Counted from the first letter of the stretch, positions 33,921-45,470 are shown. The stretch is DNA of 64,000 nt from Symbiodinium natans (GCA_905221605.1 CAJNDS010002176.1:67200-131199), one strand, 5' to 3'. Numbers and translations are program-made. The notes: generated by a model from the sequence alone, not told the origin.

Positions 33921-34175
33921 TCTTCTTTTTTTGTTTCTGGGGAAGAGAAGATCACTGAGCGAGGATACGAAAGAGCTAAGGGCAGAGCTTCTCGACGCCG
34001 ACCAAGGGGGCGGGGGATATTTACGCCCCAGCTCTGCGTCTTAAAGCATGTCTTAACCCTACCCTACCCGACCCTACCCTACCCTTCCAGATATGGGTAT
34101 GAGGGTAAAACAGGGATTTGCTAGAGGTCTACCCCAATGTGAATCCTGATGACGTGGGCCCTTATTCTTTAGGAC

Positions 34176-34265
34176 TTAGGGTTTTACGAAAATAGGCGAC
34201 CCCAAGAAGGTACGCAGTATTTCGGAAACCCCCCAACTTGGGGAACCCTCATCACAAGGGATCCC
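34176..34265. mobile_element. Family C element
   Basis: GGGTTTTACGAAAATAGGCG at the left and TATTTCGGAAACCCCCC in the middle. Confidence 0.65.
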
Positions 34266-34271
34266 CACAAG

Positions 34272-34336
34272 CCCCTAAACCCTAAACCCTAAACCCTAAA
34301 CCCTAAACCCTAAACCCTAAACCCTAAACCCTAAAG
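34272..34336 (-). repeat. Perfect telomeric array
   Basis: About nine units. Confidence 0.96.
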
Positions 34337-34420
34337 CCCTGCAAGGTTCCGTCGAGCGGCTACCACGGCCAGAGCCCGCGGCGCACGCCGAAATCGAAGG
34401 AGGCACAGCTGAGGGATAGG

Positions 34421-34522
34421 GGGGTTTACGATAATAGGGGTACCTTATTGGGGTCCTTATCATGAAGGGATCCTACCATTTGGGGGTCTATATCTGGGGC
34501 CCCTGATTCTCGTAAACTCTCA
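34421..34522. mobile_element. Family C element, near-complete
   Basis: GGGGGGTTTACGATAATAGG at the left, CCCCTGATTCTCGTAAACTC at the right, with GGTACCTTATTGGGGTCC and GGGATCCTACCATTTGGGGG inside. Confidence 0.85.
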
Positions 34523-34783
34523 CAGGGTTTCGCGGTTCTAAGGGTAGTTCGTTTATGGTTCCATAATATGGTCCCTTACCTCCTTGAACAGGTTCTGAAG
34601 TATGGGCCCTTGGTGTAGAGGGCCCCCCTAATACGGGCCCATACTAAGGGACCAGGTAGCTACCCTAAGAGGGTTTGGGTTTGAGGTGCAGGGTTACGGT
34701 GACTGCGCCCAAGCCTTGTTCTGTCAGCCGGAGCCTAGGGAGGAAGCGAACATGCTCGAAGGACTCAAGTTGCAGCTCTGGGG

Positions 34784-34819
34784 CTTTAGGGTTTAGGGTT
34801 TAGGGTTTAGGGTTTAGGG
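34784..34819 (+). repeat. Interstitial telomeric array
   Basis: About five units, directly before the duplicated segment. Confidence 0.94.
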
Positions 34820-35135
34820 GGTTGCTGCAAAAGGGTGTAGATGCTGTGAAGGTTAGGTTTTGGATCAAGCTCGAAAGCTTCGTGAGGTGGGAAGAGCAGC
34901 TCTGGCCATTTTTAATAATCTATCGTGTTTTGAAAAAATTCTAGCCCGCGGCCCCGATAGTGGAGGGCCATGCAACACTTTTCTGCCACCCCACCCCGTC
35001 CAAGGCGGCAAAGCCACCCTAAACCCTAAACCCTAAACCCTAAACCCCAAACCCTAAACCCTAAACCCTAAACCCTAAACCCTAAACCCTAAACCCTTTT
35101 AGGGTTTAGGCCTAAACTCAAGTCAATAGCTTGGG
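34820..35135 (+). repeat. Duplicated segment, copy with telomeric array
   Basis: Matches 54256-54450 over TAGATGCTGTGAAGGTTAGG, CCGTCCAAGGCGGCAAAGCC and TTTTAGGGTTTAGGCCTAAA. This copy carries about 80 bases of CCCTAAA where the other has about 15 bases, and an extra segment of about 45 bases near 34909-34955. Confidence 0.9.
35016..35096 (-). repeat. Telomeric array inside the duplicated segment
   Basis: About 11 CCCTAAA units placed between GGCAAAGCCAC and CTTTTAGGGTTTAGG. Confidence 0.96.
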
Positions 35136-35369
35136 TCATTTCGGCCACCCCAATCTTTGCAGAACTCCATCTGGAATCGGCTACTTTTGGCCAGAGCATG
35201 GGGTGCCACCCGGTCCCAGGGAGTCCCAGGAGGTCCCAGAAAGGTCCCATCAAGCCCCCACAACAGTCCCGACTTGTAGGTTTCCCAGAGAAGGTTGCAG
35301 GGGATTCCAGGGAGCCCGGAATTGTGTCAGGCCCGCTCGGAATTTGAGTCCTTTGCCTTGCCTCCATCC

Positions 35370-35410
35370 CCAAACCCTAAACCCTAAACCCTCAACCCTA
35401 AACCCTGAGC
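35370..35410 (-). repeat. Short telomeric array
   Basis: About five units. Confidence 0.9.
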
Positions 35411-35504
35411 CCGGCAGGTTTTCGAGATCCGCTGCTCGAACTTCTAGGAGATGGCCAGACACTTTGCGGCACATCTCTAACGGGTCTTCGCACTATGCTC
35501 CTCT

Positions 35505-35632
35505 AGGGTTTTAGGGGTTTAGGGTTTAGGGTTAGAGTTAGGGGTTTAGGGGTTTAGGGGTTTAGGGTTTAGGGTTAGAGTTAGGGGTTCAGGGGTATTC
35601 AGGGGTTCAGGGGTTTAGGGGTTTAGGACCCG
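35505..35632 (+). repeat. Degenerate telomeric array rich in TTTAGGGG
   Basis: Eight-base TTTAGGGG and TTCAGGGG units with GTTAGAG inserts. Confidence 0.88.
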
Positions 35633-37054
35633 GAGTAGGCCCTTATTTCCTTTTGTGGTTGGGGTTCCCTTAGAGGCCCCTTCAAACCAAAAACGGGCAC
35701 CCTTTTCTTCCTAGGTTCCTCCTGGGTCTAGTTTTGAACTGGCCAAGTCCCAACACAGCCTCTTGGGTGCACGGGAAGCGTCAACGGCTCGGTTGCCGCG
35801 GTCTGCATCGCAGATCATCCTGAATCCCGAGGGGGGGGGGTCAGATCGCGAGTCGCTAGACTTTTCCCGCTGCTTGACGTTGAGGGATCATGTGTTGCGG
35901 TCTTCAGCATCAAGATCTCCAGACTCTGAAACTGAGGCTGCCTGAGAATGGCCAGATCTTCTCCCTCTAGGTTGGGGGCTTCTTTGTCTGGGGTTGTTGC
36001 CCCGGCCTGGATTGAGGCTTCTGGTACCCCCAGCTTTCAATTAGTTTGTTTGGCCCCTTTCCGAGTTTTTTCCGGCCCCGAGTTGATGCTGTACTGTAAG
36101 CATGTGAGGAAGAAGTTTCCTTCGGGTCGGTTTTCTTGGCTTGTAAGTTCGAGCACGTCTTGGGTTGACAGAGTTTCTCTTTTCTCTTTGACCCGTTGGG
36201 GGTCTTTGAATTTTCCTGTGCCCAAATACCCGAATGCCAAAGCCACGCGCAGCTGGAACCCGTTGAGACTGTTCACACAGGAAGAAGCTTCTCCACGAGG
36301 GACGCCGAGACATGTTGACGCATGTCTTTTCCAACGCACCGAGCTTGAAGGTCTTTCAACAAACAGCAACTTTTTCCGGTGATATTCCTAAATCCAACTG
36401 AGGAGCATTTATCGGGGGCAACGTTCAAACCAGGTCTTTGGGTGGACAGAGGAACCTACGACCTTCAATCTCGTGCACCTTCCTCCGTTCATTGCGAATT
36501 CTTTAACTTGGGCCGACTGCGATGTGGGGTTTCATCTAGGTCAAGCCGAAAGTCGTCTGCACTCGCAGAGCTACCAAAGAACTTTTTTGGATGACCTACC
36601 TGGTTCAATCCTTCATGGTGCAGGTGGTGGAGAACCCGCACGAAATTCGTGGCGCCGGCACAGGCCGATATCGGAATGGACGTGAGATGCACGGCAGCCT
36701 TGGGCAAGTAACGGTAGCGCAGATGGCGTACTTCCGACGCGTGGCCGACGCTCTCTCTGCGACATGTTGTAGAATGTAATCAAGTCCACCAATCTGTCAT
36801 CAACCCTTCGGCTTCGGCGACGGGCTTGTGCAAGGCTGCTTTGCACCGCCTTAGGAAGCCATGTCCGCGGCACAGCCACTTTACTTACGCGTGTTTTTTG
36901 AAGTTTTGCGGGTACGGTTCGTCGGCTGGCTGGCCTGCAATGCACCAGAGGCGTTGCATGTCAAGTCGGTTCCCAGGGAGCTTTTCGCGTTCCCAAATGG
37001 TCTTCTGATGAGGGAGTTGCCTCCCAGACTGCTCTCCTGAAAATTGTCTAGCGA
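35633..37054. other. Telomere-free unique segment; no gene recognised
   Basis: About 1.4 kb with frames of 110-144 codons on both strands at 35948-36382 and 36037-36369. They overlap each other and show no domain. A decayed mobile-element gene is possible but not supported. Confidence 0.4.
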
Positions 37055-37410
37055 ATGGCAATAAAGTAGTAGACGATAACGTAGAAAAATAGAGGAAAGT
37101 AGAGCCTATAGTAGCAGAGTAAGATAGACAAAAGTAAGGTCGTATTATCGCAATATAGGAATACAACATTATAGCAATATAGCAATAGCAATCTTGCAGT
37201 ATAGCAATATAATGCAATATAGCAATGTTGCAATTTTGCAATAATGTGGCAATATAGCAATATAGCAATAATAGCAGTACAGTAATACATTAGTGTAGTA
37301 GTAGACAGTAGTATATAGTAATTTATAGTACTATATAAGTAATATATAGTAATATATGGCAGAAAGTGGCGTACTGATATAGTCATTTAGCAATACGGTA
37401 ATATGGTGGG
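37055..37410. repeat. AT-rich tract of AATATAGCAATA/TAGTA words
   Basis: Repeated ATATAGCAAT and AGTAATATATAGT words; Ile/Tyr-rich frames are artefacts. Confidence 0.88.
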
Positions 37411-37751
37411 TATTACGAAGGAGATGCTCTTGGGAGTGCTTTATTCACCCCTTCGTGCACGCCATTGGCTTGAGAAGTTCTTCGTTGTTGTGTTCTAGTT
37501 TCGGTGTCCTACGCTTTGGGCTTTCAGGTGCCGTATGATTGAGGGGCGTGCAGTTTTGGAATGTTGTTGAGTCTGGCTAGCACATGCCTTTTCCATCCTG
37601 ATTGAGGGTGGATGCTGCCTCTGTGCGACCCAGCGTGGCTTCAACCTACAAGACATAGCACAGTGAAAGTTGAGCGAGTTCGCACCTTCCTTCCCCCCCC
37701 CTGCGCCACTTCGGCCAAGGGAAGAACACCCCAAGAGCAATACCTATCCAG
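37411..37751. other. Unique sequence, nothing recognised
   Basis: No supported gene. Confidence 0.5.
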
Positions 37752-37790
37752 AACCCCTAAACCCTCAACCCTAAACCCGAAACCCTGAAC
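37752..37790 (-). repeat. Short telomeric array
   Basis: About five degenerate units. Confidence 0.85.
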
Positions 37791-37892
37791 CGGGCTACTC
37801 TTGGCTACATTGCCCCCGTGTTCCTATTCCCAGAGAGCCCTGCTCCCACCACCTCGATGCTGCCCCAGAAGCTCTTCTTGAACGATATAGGT

Positions 37893-37946
37893 GATAGAGG
37901 CGAATTACCTCATTTCCAAGGGGATATCGGGTACCTGAATTCCCTC
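37893..37946. mobile_element. Family B-like fragment beside a telomeric array
   Basis: GAATTACCTCATTTCC, then GGGTACCTGAATTCCCT; telomeric units start immediately after. Confidence 0.35.
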
Positions 37947-37986
37947 TAAACCCTAAACCCTAAACCCTAAACCCTAAACCCTAAAC
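37943..37986 (-). repeat. Interstitial telomeric array
   Basis: About six units. Confidence 0.94.
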
Positions 37987-38112
37987 GGTTTCTTGGGCAT
38001 TGTTTTAGCTTCAGCGAGGTCGATTCTTTGGCTGCAATCAGATTCTCTGCCGTTTGAGCATGGCCTAACAGTGAAGGTGAAACCTTCTTAGGCAGGCCCT
38101 TTCATTGGGACA

Positions 38113-38149
38113 TCTAGGGTTTAGGGTTTAGGGTTTAGGGTTTAGGATT
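38113..38149 (+). repeat. Interstitial telomeric array
   Basis: About five units. Confidence 0.93.
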
Positions 38150-38375
38150 TTCGGCAAGCTGCACCGCTTCTGCTGTGCCCTCGCCCTCCGAGGTCGAGAG
38201 TTTGCTTAATATGTTCCTGTGTTGGGTTGAAGAAGATCAAGCTCGCAGGAGTATTTTTCAGAGGGTTTGAAAGGGCCTGGGTTTTCATGAGTTGTAGCCG
38301 ACAGTCGCCGTCGCCCACCGTCCGAACTGTGTTTGCAGATGGTTGCCAAACGATTGCCAAGGGATTAAGCTACGT

Positions 38376-38410
38376 GTTTAGGGTTTAGGGTTTAGTTAGG
38401 GTTTAGGGTC
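38376..38410 (+). repeat. Interstitial telomeric array
   Basis: About five units with one shortened. Confidence 0.9.
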
Positions 38411-38750
38411 GGCTTGTTTCAACTCTCCAAGGACAGTTTACGGAGTCTATTGAAGCTTGCTTGAGGTTTCTTGTCAGTCTCAGTGTTTCTTGCTTCTTTC
38501 TGACGAGCCTCATGACAAGACATCAGGAGTTTGAACTTGAGAAGACGTTGTTTAACATTGGACTTGCTTCAGCACGTTGAATTTGCAAAGGTCGGTGCTT
38601 GGAAATAACGTTCGATGTAAGTTGGTGCCCTTCGTATACGCCTTTGTCCCCAAGCTTTCAGTCTACCCTGCCGTTCTGGGATGCACTCCTACTGTCAGTG
38701 CGAGCAACGCAAAACAAAGAACCCAGAAACAAACAAACGCCTGAAGAAAC
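38411..38750. other. Unique sequence, nothing recognised
   Basis: No credible frame. Confidence 0.5.
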
Positions 38751-38893
38751 CACCCTAAACCCTGAACCCTAAACCCTAAACCCTCAACCTTAAAACCCTA
38801 AACCCTAAACCCTAAACCCTAAACCCTGAACCCTAAACCCTAAACCCTAAACCCTAAGCCCTAAGCCCTAAACCCTAAACCCTAAACCCCTAA
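38751..38893 (-). repeat. Interstitial telomeric array
   Basis: About 20 units, with CCCTGAA and CCCTAAG variants. Confidence 0.95.
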
Positions 38894-39138
38894 CAACACA
38901 CGCACACGGTTCTCGACAGAAGCCCCCGGCTCCTGAGTCATCCTGGATCTTTATGATTCCTTAAACGGCCGCTTCAGAGGGCGAAGAAAAATGTTGTTTT
39001 TGTTGGGTTTCAAGATGACTCAGGAGAGCCGCGCACACATTGCGCTGTGCACATGCAAAGAGTGTGTGTGCTTCCGCGGGGCGTGCGAACGCCGGCGCCC
39101 AGTTCTTGAGCTGACCGTCATCAGAGAGGCCATGTAGA

Positions 39139-39217
39139 CCTAAACCCTAAACCCTAAACCCTAAACCCTAAACCCTAAACCCTAAACCCTAAACCCTAAA
39201 CCCTACACCCTAAACCA
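39139..39217 (-). repeat. Interstitial telomeric array
   Basis: About 11 units. Confidence 0.95.
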
Positions 39218-40074
39218 CCTTCAGCTATTTGCTACGCAAGGGGTAGAAGAGAGTCGAGGAGCAAGAGTTGCAGAAGGCTGTTGACTTCCTCAAGACGAGC
39301 AGCTCAAGTCCCTTTTTTCAAGAGTGCTCTTTTCTCAGCAATGTCTATGACGTTTGTGAGTTTCGCTCGAGCAAGATGCGCTGGGCCAACCTTGCCGCGT
39401 AGTGTTCTTTCAACCGAAGTTGCCTTCAACCAAGGTTCCCTTCCGGTCGGCAGTGTGTGCCGTCGGCCACATCAATTCCCGCCAAGGGGACGAGGAAAAC
39501 AGTGGTGGTCCGATGGCTTGGCACGATGTGATTGTCTGCGATCACGAAATGCGTTGCAGACTTCCATGCCGCCACCGCTACCCATGAGCGACCTCATTGC
39601 GTGCGTGGAGTCTGCAAACACTCCCACTTGAAGCCAAAACCCTAGACCCTAAACCCTAAACCGACACAGAATTCTGTTTCAGACATGTCCAGCTTCCCAT
39701 CAGAGAACGCGGCTTCTCGTCTAAAGCAAGACGTCTCACGAGCGTGTTTGCTCCAGTTTTCCGTCTGGCAGTGCGTGCGGTTCAAGCAGGGCTTGTGTCT
39801 AAAATGTTTTAGGGCGAAAAAGAACGACTGCATGGGGTTTAGTACAGAAGCCTCCTAAATGACTGCCATCTAGCCATGTAGAATTCTAGTATGAGGCCCC
39901 CCCCCCCCCCAAATGTAGTGGATGCAGATGACATCATGTTGGCTTTTTGACATCGACAGGCCTTCCCCCCATCCCCCACTAACAAGAATTCTCAAACAAC
40001 ACAAGAATTGTTTTATCGCCACGCTTGCCTCGGCCGGGGGGAGCACCCAAGTCACGGCAAATGAAAGAAAGGAC
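39218..40074. other. Unique sequence, nothing recognised
   Basis: A 116-codon frame at 39281-39631 has no motif. Three telomeric units at 39640-39660 and a C run at 39898-39910. Confidence 0.45.
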
Positions 40075-40149
40075 TTGGGATGTTCCCCCCTAGACTAATA
40101 GTCCTTGATGGGGATTATAATAGGGGGTATCCGTATAAGGGCATCCCAA
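40075..40149. mobile_element. Family A element, short
   Basis: TTGGGATGTTCCCCCCTAGA at the left and AAGGGCATCCCAA at the right; part of the right arm is deleted and no target duplication is seen. Confidence 0.75.
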
Positions 40150-40160
40150 AACAGTGGATA

Positions 40161-40192
40161 AGGTTTAGGGTTTAGGGTTGAGGGTTTAGGGG
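40161..40192 (+). repeat. Short telomeric array
   Basis: About four units. Confidence 0.88.
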
Positions 40193-40550
40193 TGCGGAAG
40201 GCCTTGGCCGCCTTAGATTTTGTGTGGCCAACCCTTTGGGATCAACCCGCCGGTGCCTTCAACCTGGATTCAACCCTCTAATGATCCTGCCGGGCCCAAG
40301 GACTACCTCACTACCCTAAACCCTAAGCCCTGAGCCCTAAACCCAAGGGGCGCAAGAGGGCGAGGGAGAGGGGGGGGGGGGGGGCCAAAAACCGGAAGAA
40401 AGCCTTCCCCTTCTTGTGGACCCCGATCCCTGGGTCTTCTTCTTGGGGCTTATAGGGGTTTAACCTTCAAAGGTCCAGTTCACTGGCAACAATAACATTC
40501 AAGTTGTCATATCCATGCGGCCAGAATCAAGCCAAGGCAAGTTACCAAAT
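40193..40550. other. Unique sequence, nothing recognised
   Basis: Short degenerate telomeric block at 40314-40345 and a G run at 40371-40383. Confidence 0.5.
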
Positions 40551-40661
40551 ATGGGGGTTTACGAAAGTATGGGGACCCCTAAGACAGACCACCCATGTTG
40601 TAGGAGTCCCTGATGATAAGGACCCCCAAAAAGGTACCCCCTTATTTCGGAAACCCCCCGT
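40551..40661. mobile_element. Family C element
   Basis: GGGGGTTTACGAAAGTATGG at the left and CCCTTATTTCGGAAACCCCC at the right. Confidence 0.82.
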
Positions 40662-40765
40662 ATGTAGATTTCCCGAAATAGGGGAGCCCTCTGACCCGCA
40701 AACAGAGTCGAACTCCTTAAAGGGACCCCCCAGAACATGTACCCCTAATGTCGGAAACCCCCCTA
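40662..40765. mobile_element. Second family C element in tandem
   Basis: TTTCCCGAAATAGGGGAGCC at the left and ACCCCTAATGTCGGAAACCC at the right, directly after the first. Confidence 0.7.
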
Positions 40766-40822
40766 AACCCTAAACCCGAAACCCTAAACCTTAAGAACCT
40801 AAACCCTAAACCCTAAACCCCC
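40762..40822 (-). repeat. Telomeric array touching the family C end
   Basis: CCCTAAA units begin within the CCCCCC end of the element. Confidence 0.88.
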
Positions 40823-41035
40823 ATATTGCACGGCCAGCAGGAAGGCTCCAATGTGTACAGTGAGCTGCGGCTGAGACCACATCGGTGAGCTTTGCGCGCG
40901 AGTCCGTGATGAAAAGAACCTCAGAACGCCAGACCCTATAACAGAAGCTGCAGTTTAGGCAGAACCCACGCTTGGGGAACCTCAAGTTTCACCTCTCGGA
41001 TCAGCATCTGGCGTGCCAGATGTCAGTCCTTTTTT

Positions 41036-41540
41036 TAAGGGTGCTTATAGGGTTTGGGTCTGTAGGGGTTTGGGGTTTAGGGTATTCAGGGGTTTGGGTC
41101 TTTAGGTTTTAGAGGTTTGGGCATGTAGGTGTTTCTAGCAGGCCCCATGAGAAAAGCAGACTTTCAAAGCAACGCCTGCTGATCGATGTTCTACTGGTCT
41201 TGTGAAGTTAGGACCTCTTTAGCCTGGGAATCGAAACCATATTATATATATGGGCCAGCATAGTTTAGGGTTAGGCTGTAGGGTTCAGGATTTTCACTCT
41301 GGTCCATTGGTTCACTGTGGGTTTAGAGTTTGATTAGGGTTCAAGGTTTTGGGGTAATGATAGGTTTACGGTTTCCCCTCTCCCCCCGTGGTTCGTGCTG
41401 AGTTTACGGTTGAGGGTTCAGGGTTAAAGCAGCAAAGGTTTCGGGTTTACCCTTCTCCCTCCCGTCGTTCATTGGTGGGTTCAAGTTTTAGGGCTTAGGG
41501 TTCATGGTCTGGGGTTTAGGCTGAGGCTTTTCTGTCCCCC
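41036..41540 (+). repeat. Highly degenerate telomere-like region
   Basis: Scattered GGTTTAGGG, GGGTTTGGGTC and GGTTTACGG words among unique sequence; repeated CCCTTCTCCC motifs. Confidence 0.5.
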
Positions 41541-41630
41541 CCCCGCGTGGTCACCGTGGGGGGGGGGGGGGGGGGTGACCATTGGGGGGGGGGGGGGTCG
41601 ATTACATATATATATATATATATATATATG
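41541..41630. repeat. G runs and (AT)n
   Basis: Two long G runs, then (TA)n. Confidence 0.9.
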
Positions 41631-41754
41631 TAGAATGATGAGGGTTTCCCCTGCCCCCTCCCCCGCCGGGTGTCAACACTTTACAACCAGGACCCCCGCT
41701 TTGCAACCCACAGGCTTTTCCAGAACCCCCACTTGGCAACTGCATGAGCAAGCA

Positions 41755-41881
41755 GTTTGAGAGACATATCATATATTATATATTATATGTTATATATTAT
41801 ATATTATAGATTATATCTTATACAATATATTATATATTATATGTTATATGTTATATATTTTTCATTATATATTATATTATG

Positions 41882-41917
<36 letters not shown>

Positions 41918-42470
41918 ACATATTATGCATTATCAGCTCTATATTGCATATTATGTGTTACATATGTTCAATAAAACTCAAACATTCTTATACAGTGTAT
42001 GTGGTTATACTTAAATGTATACTTTTACAGATCATATCGAAAGCTATATCTAAAACTGACACAGTGTCCTGCTCTGGTCGCTTGAACTTAGCGCTCCTAG
42101 TTCTGGGGGCGGCGTAGAACCAGACCTCTATATCTAAATATGCAGATATATACTGTGCAATATAACCTCTGAATCAACAAAATAGAAGTAACATAGCGCA
42201 AGTATTATATATTATATATGGCATATAATTTATACAATATCTCATCAGATACTCTATAAAATGTTACATATATGTAATATAGTATACAAGAAATAGTTTA
42301 TTAATGTATACGATCTATTATATCATACAGAATACAGAATTATTTAGTATGTCGTATATAGCGTATAATATCTAGTATGACATAGTATACATACTATATT
42401 TTATATAACTTAATGCGCATAATATTTACTACGAAATAGACATATATATATATATATATATATGTATAAT
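41755..42470. repeat. AT-rich tract with TATATTATATATTA palindromes
   Basis: About 700 bases of TATATTA/ATATGTTATAT words, with (AT)n at 41883-41912 and 42441-42465. Likely easily unwound; no gene. Confidence 0.85.
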
Positions 42471-43120
42471 CTACGCCCGAAGCAGACACACAAGCAGGCA
42501 GACAGAGAAAAGCAGACAACAGACAATGGAAACGAGCCTCCAGTGGCCCGCTGGCAAGAATCAGTCGGTACCCACGACGGCCCAGTCGGAACTCCACTTG
42601 GCGTTCCACCTGCTCGCGGCAGTTTCCCCCCCCTCATACTGGATCGTCCAGGTAAGCATCCTTCCCACGTCAGTGTCCACGTCCTCCAACCACCGTGCAA
42701 CCCGTTGCACGTGACACGGTCTGTGCGTCTCCACATCCCAGAGAATGAGCCCGCCCATCTCCGATCGCCAGTGTTCCCCCCACCGCCGCCTTCCAGTTGT
42801 GTGCACGGTGGCATCTCGCCCCCTGCAGGCATCTCCCCAGTTTGCCATGGCAAGGCGTTTATTCCACTAGAGAGAGGGCCTGGTCCAGCCGGTTCGCCTG
42901 AGCACTACTGGTCAACCCCAAAAACACACCCTAAATGTCAACCCCTCACCCCCCCCCCCCCCCGTCACAGCTTATAGCAAGTTCTGGGCTTGTTTCCCGG
43001 ACTCAGTCGGGGGTGCTTAGCACCATGACATGGAGACGTCCTTGTGGGAAAGGAGTGCAGACAGGCGAGCGTGGCAGCAACAAGGCGGAGGCGACTCACC
43101 AGAGCACTGGAGTCGACCCA
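42471..43120. other. Unique sequence, nothing recognised
   Basis: Frames up to 171 codons on both strands overlap fully and have no motif; the C run at 42950-42963 and the repeat that follows break them. Confidence 0.4.
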
Positions 43121-43126
43121 GGTGCG

Positions 43127-43190
43127 GGGGATGAGGGGGATGAGGGGGATGAGGGGGATGAGGGGGATGAGGGGGATGAGGGGGATGGCA
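43127..43190 (+). repeat. 9-bp GGGGGATGA minisatellite
   Basis: Seven tandem copies, identical. Confidence 0.95.
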
Positions 43191-43518
43191 GGAATGGTGG
43201 CCAAGTCCAAAAAGGGGGGCAGGACGCCATGGCGGCGGAGACATGGAGGTGGCGAGGTCAGAAGCAGCAAAGAGGCGGTTGTTCCGTGTCTGCACTACAA
43301 CGACACAGTTTCCAAGCCCAGGGGTTCGGGAAGCCTCCGAGAGGCGTTTTTGAGCACTGAATGTGTCCAGGCCCGGGGCTTCGGGCAGCCTCCGAGAAGA
43401 GTCTCCCAGTACTTGCTTCGTACGACAAACAAGCACAGCAAGCATCTTATGTTAGAGTGTTGAAGTGACTAACAATCTCATGAATACTTGGGCGCCCTGA
43501 GACTTCAGCTTGAGATGT
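43191..43518. other. Unique sequence with a short duplicated phrase
   Basis: CAGCCTCCGAGA-type phrases occur at about 43335 and 43387, near-copies about 55 bases apart. Confidence 0.5.
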
Positions 43519-43617
43519 TAAACCCTAAACCCTAAACCCTAAACCCTAAACCCTAAACCCTAAACCCTAAACCCTAAACCCTAAACCCTAAACCCTAAAC
43601 CCTAAACCCTAAACCCT
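43519..43617 (-). repeat. Perfect telomeric array
   Basis: About 14 uninterrupted units. Confidence 0.97.
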
Positions 43618-43751
43618 TCAAAGTGCAGAGGCCTCCATGACCGACTGGCAGCACCTTGGCCTTGGTTCGATGCATCGCCTCATCCTGTGCTCGGTTTTCC
43701 TTCGGGGGTTTTCCGTGAAGTTCCCTGCTCGGAAAGCTGGGTCGTGACTTT

Positions 43752-43758
43752 ATATATA

Positions 43759-43807
<49 letters not shown>

Positions 43808-43825
43808 TATTATTTTTTTTTTTTG
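43752..43825 (+). repeat. (ATT)n microsatellite and poly-T
   Basis: About 18 ATT units, then a T run. The poly-Asn frame is an artefact. Confidence 0.95.
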
Positions 43826-44559
43826 GTGGGGGGGTGGTTCTAGCTTGCGGGTAGATTCTGGATCCTTTCTGGTGGGAATGGGGGTGTAATGGTGGGGATG
43901 GTGGGTAGTGCGTGGTGGGTTGAACCATCCGCTCGCGGACACCTGTCGCCCATCGGTGGGTACCCGTTCGAGGCAAAAACAAGTTAAACACAGGTGCAGT
44001 CTGTTAGAGGTGGGGCACCGGCTGTACGCTCCCAGACACCTACGGCCCGAGGCCTCGGTGGATCATTGGTGGGAATGGTGGGTAGTTGTGTGCTAATGGC
44101 GGAAAATGCTGGGAAGGTGGGTAAGGGCCGGGAACGGTGTGCTATTTTGTAAAATCTTCGTGCGCGCCCTGTAGCTTGCAACTTGGACCGTCAAGCACGT
44201 TCTCGCTGGTTGTGAGCAGGGCACAACTTGTTACAGTAGGTTTGGAAGAATAAATACTTCTAAGGTAAAATTGTTCTCCGCAAGGCAATACCTTGCCAAA
44301 GCTTAGGACCGGGTAGAAGCGATAAGGAACCTGCCTTTCCACTCTTACTTCTTTGGGATTTGGAGGAGCAAGATCCCCTAGTGGAAAGAAGGTGGCAGAG
44401 ATTTCTTCAGCTCGTCTCCTTGTGGTTGCCACTTGTTACAGACAGGCCTGCAGTGGCCGTTGTCATAGGCTAAGTCCTTTTCTGGGTGGGGAAGGTAAAG
44501 ACGTTCAGCCTACTGGGCACATGAAGCCGCTGCGTCTTGGAGTCTGTCTTCCTCGTAGG
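43826..44559. other. Unique sequence, nothing recognised
   Basis: GGTGGGAATGGTGGGTAGT-type phrases recur at about 43870, 43890 and 44068. No supported gene. Confidence 0.45.
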
Positions 44560-44644
44560 TTGGGATGTTCCCCCTTATACCAACAGTCCTTAATAGGGAT
44601 GAAAAAAACCCCTACTAATGTTAGAATAAGGGGGAGCATCCCAA
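44560..44644. mobile_element. Family A element with 8-bp target duplication
   Basis: TTGGGATGTTCCCCCTTATA and its inverse GGGGGAGCATCCCAA. Flanks CTCGTAGG (44552-44559) and CTCGTGGG (44645-44652) match at seven of eight bases. Confidence 0.86.
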
Positions 44645-44801
44645 CTCGTGGGCCTTACATCCCAGTATGCTACGACCTGGTGTTCATGGACTTGGCGCAT
44701 GTGTGTGAAGATCCTTCCGCTTCGCGCCCCCTCTGAGCTGAACGAACTTCGGACCCGAAGCAACGTTTCTGCTACTTCTAACGTGTTCCCGTGTTCTAGC
44801 G

Positions 44802-44842
44802 AGGGTTTAGGGTTTAGGGTTTAGGGTTAGGGTTTAGGGTTC
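44802..44842 (+). repeat. Interstitial telomeric array
   Basis: About six units. Confidence 0.93.
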
Positions 44843-44966
44843 ATCCGGACTTGTAGTTGCAGAATCGTCATGACGGTCTTGTGGAATGCCCGTCCATTCA
44901 AGCCTCATTCTACCGCCAAGTCAGGGTTCCAAAAATAGAGAACAGGGGGTTTAGGGTTTAGGGCTC

Positions 44967-45470
44967 CTCGAAGAGTTATATTCGTAGTTGGTCAGCGAGC
45001 CAAGGCACCTTGCCTTTGCCATCGCAGCCCTTGCGCCCGGCTCTCACGTGCCGCACGCTGGCTCTTGATTCTAGCCACAATCAGAATTATATACTCAGAA
45101 TGAATAGTATATTCATACCAACATCATAATATAATGATACAGTCATATACTAATGCAATAATCGATTTATCATCAGAATATAAGAGCTATAGTCCTAGAT
45201 AGGGGCCCTTTGAACTCTTGGACGTCGGATGCCCGCACAGACTCTGCAGAATTTGCAATCAGAACCTTCACAACAGAATTGCACGCAGTTCCCTCTATGG
45301 GGGTTTATGATAATAAGCGACCCTTAATACAGACGCCACGCAAGACACGGCACAACAGAAACTGGACCCGCCGCCTGAGCTTTGGCTGAAGATCTGGGCA
45401 TGCCGTCCTCCAAGCAAAAAACTGCCTCCAAGCTCTTCAGAGCTCCACGGCCTGAACACATCTTGAACAC
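44967..45470. other. Unique sequence with a family C fragment
   Basis: AT-rich 45080-45200; GGGGGTTTATGATAATAAGC at 45299 is a family C left arm without a right arm. Confidence 0.55.

Noticed and set aside
35948-36382. 144-codon frame and its opposite-strand partner as a decayed element gene
   Set aside because: No catalytic motif or domain can be pointed to; left as unrecognised sequence.
43044-43463. Met-Arg-Gly repeat protein
   Set aside because: Reads through the GGGGGATGA minisatellite; no support outside it.
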